Of a stretch of DNA of 7,463 bases, positions 1-4,079 are shown one piece after another. This DNA comes from Clostridiales bacterium UBA4698. Its GTDB lineage: Bacteria > Bacillota > Clostridia > TANB77 > UBA1234. The position numbers and the translations under genes were made by a program. Within the stretch, counting starts at the first letter, position 1; the number at the start of each line of letters is the position of its first letter. The stretch lies in contig DHKI01000005.1 in the NCBI GenBank assembly GCA_002404755.1, forward strand, positions 1 to 7,463. The letters are read 5' to 3'. The notes under the pieces are model-generated. The model saw only the letters and a list, made by a program, of their open reading frames with translations. It was not told where the DNA came from and did no database searches.

Positions 1-25
1 TAAGAATTAGTAGTATATGTTTTAG

Positions 26-62
26 GACATTTTCTCATCGGATTACTTAAGACATTATCACA
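26..62. repeat. Paired GACATT repeats, possible insertion-sequence end
   Basis: Two imperfect direct copies are visible: GACATTTTCTC at 26-36 and GACATTATCAC at 51-61, 25 bases apart. Read on the minus strand from 62 the segment begins TGTGATAATGTC. Short repeats spaced 20-25 bases apart behind a terminal TGT are typical of IS21-family ends, so an element lying to the left of the window would fit. No transposase is present here, so the assignment is an inference. Nothing else in positions 1-80 could be read as a gene. Confidence 0.3.
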
Positions 63-80
63 AATGAATTATATAAGATG

Positions 81-99
81 TTTCACAGAAAAAGTGAAA
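81..99. promoter_or_regulatory. Inverted repeat next to the -35 box, possible operator
   Basis: TTTCAC at 81-86 and GTGAAA at 94-99 form a perfect 6-base inverted repeat with a 7-base A-rich centre. It ends one base before the -35 hexamer of the next gene's promoter. The position suits a repressor or activator site, but no matching regulator is encoded in the window and the repeat is short enough to arise by chance. Confidence 0.3.
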
Positions 100-128
100 T
101 TGACATAAATAAATATAAATGATATAAT
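100..128 (+). promoter_or_regulatory. Consensus sigma-A promoter of the 213-881 gene
   Basis: TTGACA at 100-105 and TATAAT at 123-128 are both perfect consensus hexamers separated by exactly 17 bases. Transcription would begin at about 134-136, giving a leader of nearly 80 bases before the ATG at 213. This is the strongest-looking promoter in the window. Confidence 0.85.
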
Positions 129-137
129 AAACATGTG

Positions 138-203
138 CTTATATCTGTATACACTCCTTGGCAACATGTATAGACATAAGTAATATTCGATAATTAAAAG
201 GAG
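138..203 (+). promoter_or_regulatory. Structured leader with a sequence complementary to the Shine-Dalgarno
   Basis: CTTATATCTGTATAC (138-152) and GTATAGACATAAG (168-180) pair as an imperfect stem with one mismatch and a 2-base bulge. The apical loop includes CTCCTT at 154-159, the exact complement of the Shine-Dalgarno AAGGAG at 198-203. Loop-to-ribosome-site pairing could form a pseudoknot that controls translation of the next gene. The complementarity is seen; the regulatory role is inferred, and a 6-base match could be coincidental. Confidence 0.35.
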
Positions 204-212
204 AAAAACGTT

Positions 213-881
213 ATGCAACAATGGATGGCCAATTACACAGAGGTGCAGTTGGAATTCTTGGACTACAAGCGTGAAATGGAAAGTTTACCTTGGCAGGAAA
301 GAGAGCATGATTACAGGCTTTCGCGGGAACTGTACGTAAGTATAAAAAGCCAACTTCGCAGTAAATTTCCAAGAACCGCAATGTACACATCTAACGAGCG
401 TCTTTTGGATTTTTCCGAAGAGCTTGCAAGCAAGGTTGAAGACTACCAAGTAGCCGTGATGTCTTATGAGGCATTAGCACAGGTTACGGCAGAACAGAGC
501 TATTGGATTTGCCCAATTATAGGAAGAATTCGGAAAGACGAACTCTTTGCACTTGTGGATAAAAGGGCAAGGATTATTGGTGTCCACGTACCGAAAAGCA
601 AGAAGCTAAAAGCTTTGGAACAGAAAGTAGAGAAAGCTTTAGCACAGCTTGACGGCTTCATTGCGAGGAAGGGTGGAACACCTAACGTGTTCATCCGTGC
701 GGCTCTCGAAAACTTTATTTTCGAACAGAAGCATGATCAAAACGTGCCAGAAATCAAGATTATTGCCGTAAAAAAGCCGATTAAAGGAGGCAAAGAGGTT
801 GATATCCGTGGCTTTGGAGGACTTCAGATGAGCTTCGAGGTATTTGAAGAAAAAGAGGTAGTGTATTACCATATCATTTGA
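213..881 (+). CDS. Unrecognised 222-residue protein of foreign-looking composition
   Basis: I do not recognise this protein. It starts at an ATG nine bases after AAGGAG (198-203) and is preceded by a consensus promoter. It looks soluble: there is no signal peptide and no convincing membrane segment. The N-terminal half is rich in charged and aromatic residues (WQEREHDYR near 27-35). Residues about 125-155 are lysine/alanine-rich and probably helical (KKLKALEQKVEKALAQL). The last 50 residues look like beta strands (EIKIIAVKKP, then a glycine-rich RGFGGLQ, then a valine/tyrosine-rich end). One line counted by hand gives about 43% GC against about 27% in a gltX line, and codons such as CGT, CGC and GCC are commoner than in neighbours. 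Together with the IS-like repeats upstream this suggests recent acquisition. It is monocistronic, with a terminator 8 bases after the stop. The reading frame is secure; the function is unknown. Confidence 0.8.
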   Translation: MQQWMANYTEVQLEFLDYKREMESLPWQEREHDYRLSRELYVSIKSQLRSKFPRTAMYTSNERLLDFSEELASKVEDYQVAVMSYEALAQVTAEQSYWICPIIGRIRKDELFALVDKRARIIGVHVPKSKKLKALEQKVEKALAQLDGFIARKGGTPNVFIRAALENFIFEQKHDQNVPEIKIIAVKKPIKGGKEVDIRGFGGLQMSFEVFEEKEVVYYHII

Positions 882-888
882 TGTTGCG

Positions 889-918
889 AAAGCAGTGAGA
901 TTTTTCTCACTGCTTTTT
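889..918 (+). terminator. Intrinsic terminator of the 213-881 gene
   Basis: AAAGCAGTGAGA (889-900) pairs perfectly with TCTCACTGCTTT (905-916) around a TTTT loop, and the T run continues to 918. It begins 8 bases after the stop codon and separates this gene from the gltX promoter. Confidence 0.9.
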
Positions 919-931
919 GAATATGTCACCA

Positions 932-960
932 TTGAAAAAAATATAAAAGTATGATATAAG
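932..960 (+). promoter_or_regulatory. Promoter of gltX
   Basis: TTGAAA at 932-937 and TATAAG at 955-960 are separated by 17 bases, and a TG at 952-953 makes an extended -10. Transcription would start near 967, leaving a leader of only about 38 bases. That is too short for a T-box, so this synthetase gene shows no tRNA-sensing riboswitch. Confidence 0.65.
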
Positions 961-1004
961 TATATCTATGTAAACAAGAATATAAGAAAAGAGGATTAGA
1001 TATT

Positions 1005-2645
1005 ATGAGTAAAGAATTAGCGGAATTAATGTTTCCAAATATTGATAAAACGCCAGATTATTATGAAAAATTATATCCAAAAAGAAATTTACCAGAAGGT
1101 GCTGTTGTAACACGTTTTGCACCTAGTCCAACAGGATTTATACATGTAGGTTCACTTTTTGGAGCAAATTTAGATAGAAGATTTGCTACACAAAATAATG
1201 GTATATGCTATTTAAGAATAGAAGATACTGATGGAAAAAGAGAAGTTGAAGATGGCATAAACTTAATTATAAATGGTTTGAAAGTATTTGGCATAGAATT
1301 TGATGAGGGCCCTATTGATGGAAAAACAAAAGGTGATTACGGCCCATATATTCAAAGTGAAAGAAAAGAAATATATCAAACATATGCTAAAGATTTGGTT
1401 GAAAAAGGACTAGCTTATCCGTGCTTTTGCAGTGCAGACGAACTTAACAAAATTAGAGAAAGACAAGAAAAATTAAAAATAGTGCCTGGATATTATGGAG
1501 AATTCGCAAATTGCAGAAAATTAAGTGAAGCCCAAATGATAGAAAGAGTTAAAAATGGAGATCCATTTATAGTTAGACTTAAATCGATGGGAAGCGCATC
1601 TAAAAAAATTAGATTTAAAGACATGATAAGAGGAATAATTGAATTTCCAGAGAATGTACAAGATGTAGTAATTATAAAATCTGATGGACTTCCAACATAC
1701 CACTTTGCACATGCAGTTGATGATCATTTGATGAGAACAACACATGTTGTAAGAGGTGAAGAGTGGTTGCCATCAGTTCCAATCCATGTAGAATTATTCA
1801 AAACACTTGGATTTGAAATGCCAGAATTTATACATACACCAACAATAATGAAAGAAGATGGCGGAAGCAAGAGAAAGATAAGCAAGAGAAAAGATCCAGA
1901 AGCTGCAGCATCATATTATAAAGAAAACGGAATACCAAAAGAGGCAGTTATAGATTATCTTATGAATATCCTAAATTCTAACTTCGAAGAGTGGAGAAAG
2001 AATAATCCACATGGAGATTTAAAAGAATTTAAAATAGATTTAAACAAGATAAGTTCAAGTGGTGCTTTATTTGATTTAGTAAAATTAGCAGATGTATCAA
2101 AAAATACAATTGCAACATTTACAGCTGAAAAAGTTTATGCAGATGGTCTTGAATGGGCAGAAGAGTTTGATAAAGACTTAGCAGAACTTATGAAAAAGCA
2201 TAAAGAATTTACAATAAATATTTTAAATATAGAAAGAACAGGAACAAAAATAAGAAAAGATATAGCTAAATGGTCAGAGCTAAGAGAAAATCTTGAGTAT
2301 TTATATGATGAAGTATTCTTTACAAAAGAGCATGAAGATGAATGGCAGAATATAACAGACAAAGAAGAAATAAAGAAGATAATAACAGAGTATTTAAATG
2401 TATATGATGAAAACGATGATAAAGATACATGGTTTAACAAAGTAAAAGACGTTGCGGAAAAATTTGGTTACGCTAGAGAAGTAAAAGAATATAAGAAAAA
2501 TCCAGAAAAATATAAGGGCCATGTAGGAGACATAAGCACAGTAATAAGAGTAGCACTTACAGGAAGAAGAAATACTCCAGACCTATATGAAATACTTAAA
2601 AACCTTGGAAAAGAGAGAATTGAAAAAAGATTTGCAAGAATATAA
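1005..2645 (+). CDS. gltX: Glutamate--tRNA ligase
   Basis: This is the class I aminoacyl-tRNA synthetase that charges tRNA-Glu with glutamate in the cytoplasm, using ATP. The Rossmann-fold signature is plain: FAPSPTGFIHVGS at residues 38-50, with H47-V-G-S as the HIGH motif. The second ATP-binding motif K291-I-S-K-R295 stands for KMSKS. Between them are the family's YLRIEDTDGKR segment (about 69-79) and GLPTYHFAHAVDDH (about 228-241). Cysteines C140 and C142, with C170 further on, may form the zinc site seen in some GluRS. The C-terminal part, with the ALTGRRNTP segment near the end, is the helical anticodon-binding region. At 546 residues it is longer than the usual 480-500 because of an N-terminal extension of about 30 residues and insertions, as in a longer clostridial form. 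The start ATG follows AAAGAGG at 988-994. The frame is intact. No terminator separates it from the 5S promoter 10 bases downstream, so read-through into the RNA genes is possible. Confidence 0.97.
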   Translation: MSKELAELMFPNIDKTPDYYEKLYPKRNLPEGAVVTRFAPSPTGFIHVGSLFGANLDRRFATQNNGICYLRIEDTDGKREVEDGINLIINGLKVFGIEFDEGPIDGKTKGDYGPYIQSERKEIYQTYAKDLVEKGLAYPCFCSADELNKIRERQEKLKIVPGYYGEFANCRKLSEAQMIERVKNGDPFIVRLKSMGSASKKIRFKDMIRGIIEFPENVQDVVIIKSDGLPTYHFAHAVDDHLMRTTHVVRGEEWLPSVPIHVELFKTLGFEMPEFIHTPTIMKEDGGSKRKISKRKDPEAAASYYKENGIPKEAVIDYLMNILNSNFEEWRKNNPHGDLKEFKIDLNKISSSGALFDLVKLADVSKNTIATFTAEKVYADGLEWAEEFDKDLAELMKKHKEFTINILNIERTGTKIRKDIAKWSELRENLEYLYDEVFFTKEHEDEWQNITDKEEIKKIITEYLNVYDENDDKDTWFNKVKDVAEKFGYAREVKEYKKNPEKYKGHVGDISTVIRVALTGRRNTPDLYEILKNLGKERIEKRFARI

Positions 2646-2651
2646 TAAAAA

Positions 2652-2683
2652 TTGTTGACAACAAATAATAAATGTTGTAGAAT
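2652..2683 (+). promoter_or_regulatory. Promoter of the 5S rRNA-tRNA-Asn unit
   Basis: TTGACA at 2655-2660 and TAGAAT at 2678-2683 are 17 bases apart. Transcription would start at about 2690, essentially at the 5' end of the 5S rRNA. The -35 box lies inside an inverted repeat, TTGTTG-A-CAACAA (2652-2664). A second one, ACAACA (2658-2663) with TGTTGT (2673-2678), spans the spacer; either could be an operator or chance in AT-rich sequence. Confidence 0.75.
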
Positions 2684-2690
2684 AATAAAC

Positions 2691-2804
2691 GTGGTGAGGA
2701 TATAGACGAGGTCACACCTGTTCCCATACCGAACACAGAAGTTAAGCTCGTATGTAGCCGAAGATAGTAATGGGTCGCTCATTGTGAAAATAGGAACTTG
2801 CCGC
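2691..2804 (+). rRNA. rrf: 5S ribosomal RNA
   Basis: The sequence carries the conserved 5S core CCGAACACAGAAGTTAAGC (loop B/helix III region). It also has closing ends GTGGTGAG (2691-2698) and CTTGCCGC (2797-2804), which pair as helix I with G-T wobbles. The length of about 114 bases is normal; either end could be off by one or two bases. It is a stand-alone copy: no 16S or 23S gene lies in the window. It is followed by tRNA-Asn after only 8 bases. Confidence 0.93.
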
Positions 2805-2812
2805 ATTTATAT

Positions 2813-2888
2813 TCCTCTTTAGCTCAGTTGGTAGAGCGTCCGGCTGTTAACCGGCAGGTCGTAGGTTCGAGTCCTACAAGGGGAGCCA
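2813..2888 (+). tRNA. tRNA-Asn (anticodon GTT)
   Basis: A complete 76-base cloverleaf with encoded CCA is visible. The acceptor stem is TCCTCTT with AAGGGGA (one T-G wobble), the D arm is GCTC...GAGC, and the anticodon GTT is at 2846-2848 in the loop CTGTTAA. The T arm is GTAGG-TTCGAGT-CCTAC, with discriminator G. The first pair of the anticodon stem (27-43) is a T-C mismatch; the other four pairs are G-C. It reads AAC/AAT codons and is cotranscribed with the 5S rRNA. Confidence 0.96.
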
Positions 2889-2891
2889 ATT

Positions 2892-2927
2892 TAAACTAGT
2901 TCATTGATTTGAACTAGTTTATTTTTT
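2892..2927 (+). terminator. Terminator of the 5S-tRNA-Asn unit
   Basis: TAAACTAGTTC (2892-2902) pairs perfectly with GAACTAGTTTA (2911-2921) around an 8-base loop, followed by six T (2922-2927). It lies 3 bases after the tRNA CCA end. Confidence 0.9.
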
Positions 2928-2965
2928 GCCTAAAATTCTAGCAGTCATAAAGCTCATGTAATATA

Positions 2966-3005
2966 TCTGTAATAAAAACTTAATATTTCTGTAATTGTAA
3001 TAAAA
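2966..3005 (+). repeat. Three TGTAAT repeats at the next promoter
   Basis: TGTAAT occurs at 2968-2973, 2990-2995 and 2996-3001. The first two lie in an 8-base repeat TCTGTAAT with a 22-base period, and the first and third in a 10-base repeat TGTAATAAAA (2968-2977, 2996-3005). They overlap and precede the -35 box at 2995-3000. A two-turn spacing next to a promoter suits a regulator binding site, but AT-rich repeats of this size can be accidental. Confidence 0.35.
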
Positions 3006-3023
3006 CCACGAAAAATGTATAAT
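2995..3023 (+). promoter_or_regulatory. Promoter of the 3095-3844 gene
   Basis: TTGTAA at 2995-3000 and a perfect TATAAT at 3018-3023 are spaced by 17 bases. The predicted start near 3030 gives a leader of about 65 bases that contains a strong GGGAGGAAG site placed unusually far from the start codon. Confidence 0.65.
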
Positions 3024-3050
3024 CTAAGTAAATGATTACTAATGAAGATG

Positions 3051-3083
3051 GGAGGAAGTTTAAGTTTTACTATAGTAGACTTA
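3051..3083 (+). promoter_or_regulatory. Distant Shine-Dalgarno with intervening hairpin
   Basis: GGAGG at 3051-3055 is the only good ribosome site ahead of this gene, yet it lies 33 bases before the TTG at 3089 and 39 before the ATG at 3095. Between them TAAGT (3061-3065) pairs with ACTTA (3079-3083) around the palindrome TACTATAGTA (3068-3077). Folding this hairpin would shorten the effective spacing to about 10 bases for TTG 3089 or 16 for ATG 3095. The pairing is seen; its use in initiation is inferred. Confidence 0.35.
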
Positions 3084-3094
3084 GATGATTGCGT

Positions 3095-3844
3095 ATGGAA
3101 AATAATGATGTTAATGTTACTTCAGTTGAATTACAAAGATGTATTCAAAAGCTAGATAAATTAGAAAAAATGATTAATCCTAATAGCAAAAAGTCACTTA
3201 TTCTATGGGAAGAAGATGATGCATTTAAAAATTTAATTTCTGATATTAAAGATTATGCGATGAACTGTGAAACTTCAGAATTCCCAATAGAGTTATTAGA
3301 TAAATTAAAGGCATTACAAAAAGATGCAACTAATCAAATAATAGAGGGAACAAGTAAGATTGTTTCTTTAAATGAACAAGCAAAGACTAATTTAGAACTT
3401 AGCAGAACATTGTCTACAATGTATATTTCAGCGATGGCTGCTAATCCTTTAGATGAGTATGAAGATGAGCTTTCTAATCCGGAACTTGCACCAATGAAAG
3501 AACATTTGGAAACCATTTGTACGGCTGTTCCAGAGTCAGAAGAATATGCGAAAGCTGAAAAGACAATAAAATCTAAGATAAGCAATTTGGAAAATAGTGT
3601 TCATATAACTATTGACTTAGAGAGAACAACAAGCAAGGCTAGCGCTTTAGAGTATATTAAAGCTGAGATAGTTCCAGCAATAGACAGACTACAAGCTGAA
3701 TATGATGCTAAGTATGTAATTGTTGATCAAGAACCAGACGAAGAGATGTCTCTTGCTCTCAGAAAAACATTCAAAGAGAAGATGTATGATGCAATTGTTA
3801 AACCATTTGCAAGTTTATTCAAAAAGAAATCAAAAGCTAAATAA
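3095..3844 (+). CDS. Unrecognised helical, charged protein, about 249 residues
   Basis: I do not recognise this protein. It appears cytoplasmic, with no signal peptide and no membrane segment. Most of it looks helical. There are heptad-like stretches at about residues 10-28, 68-105 and 150-210 (for example ELLDKLKALQKDATNQIIEG), an acidic patch near DEYEDELSNPELAP (about 120-133), and a second acidic stretch QEPDEEMS (about 212-219). A lysine-rich amphipathic tail, FASLFKKKSKAK, could touch a membrane or nucleic acid. The start is uncertain: ATG 3095 is chosen, TTG 3089 in the same frame is the only alternative because a TGA lies at 3086-3088, and neither has a ribosome site at normal distance. 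Base composition matches gltX and mutS2, so it looks native. It has its own promoter and terminator, so its neighbours say little about its role. Confidence 0.85.
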   Translation: MENNDVNVTSVELQRCIQKLDKLEKMINPNSKKSLILWEEDDAFKNLISDIKDYAMNCETSEFPIELLDKLKALQKDATNQIIEGTSKIVSLNEQAKTNLELSRTLSTMYISAMAANPLDEYEDELSNPELAPMKEHLETICTAVPESEEYAKAEKTIKSKISNLENSVHITIDLERTTSKASALEYIKAEIVPAIDRLQAEYDAKYVIVDQEPDEEMSLALRKTFKEKMYDAIVKPFASLFKKKSKAK

Positions 3845-3860
3845 AAATGTGGAATTTATC

Positions 3861-3908
3861 GAACTTCTATTTTTAAACAGAAAATGTTTAATGATAGAAG
3901 TTCTTTTT
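3861..3908 (+). terminator. Terminator of the 3095-3844 gene
   Basis: GAACTTCTAT (3861-3870) pairs perfectly with ATAGAAGTTC (3894-3903). An inner stem TAAAC (3874-3878) with GTTTA (3886-3890) extends it, and five T follow. It lies 16 bases after the stop codon. Confidence 0.9.
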
Positions 3909-3997
3909 GGCTTAAATCAATATTAATGTATATTTCATAACGTTTTACATGCATTAATAGAGATGATTATGCAAAAAATGATAAAGTATGTATATAT

Positions 3998-4054
3998 TTA
4001 TGCCATAACCAAAGCCATATAACCACTTGAAATTTAAGGCTTTTTATGACATAA
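3998..4054 (+). promoter_or_regulatory. Long hairpin in the mutS2 leader
   Basis: TTATGCCATAA (3998-4008) pairs with TTATGACATAA (4044-4054) with one mismatch. AAAGCC (4011-4016) continues the stem with GGCTTT (4038-4043) after a CC bulge. The inner 6-base stem plus the T run at 4041-4045 could act as a weak terminator. The whole structure ends 12 bases before the mutS2 Shine-Dalgarno, so it could be an attenuator or stability element. No clear consensus promoter for mutS2 was found in 3909-4066. Confidence 0.4.
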
Positions 4055-4079
4055 TGTTATTGTTATAAGGAGAATTGAT

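Noticed and set aside
133..183. A 16-codon ORF (ATG 133 to TAA 181) in the leader of the first gene, as a possible attenuator peptide.
   Set aside because: Its ATG coincides with the predicted transcription start and has no ribosome site; a chance ORF is as likely.
967..1004. A T-box or other riboswitch ahead of gltX.
   Set aside because: The predicted leader is only about 38 bases and has no T-box or terminator structure.
2468..2806. Minus-strand open frames of 60-200 codons across gltX, 5S rRNA and mutS2.
   Set aside because: They mirror the codon pattern of the + strand genes or cover the 5S rRNA, and lack plausible starts or family motifs.
3086..3088. TGA read through as selenocysteine or by recoding, joining ATG 3032 to the downstream gene.
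   Set aside because: No ribosome site exists for ATG 3032, no selenocysteine insertion structure was recognised, and the predicted transcript starts at about that ATG.
3720..3926. A 68-codon + strand ORF overlapping the end of the 3095-3844 gene.
   Set aside because: It lies in another frame of a better gene, runs through that gene's terminator and has no ribosome site of its own.
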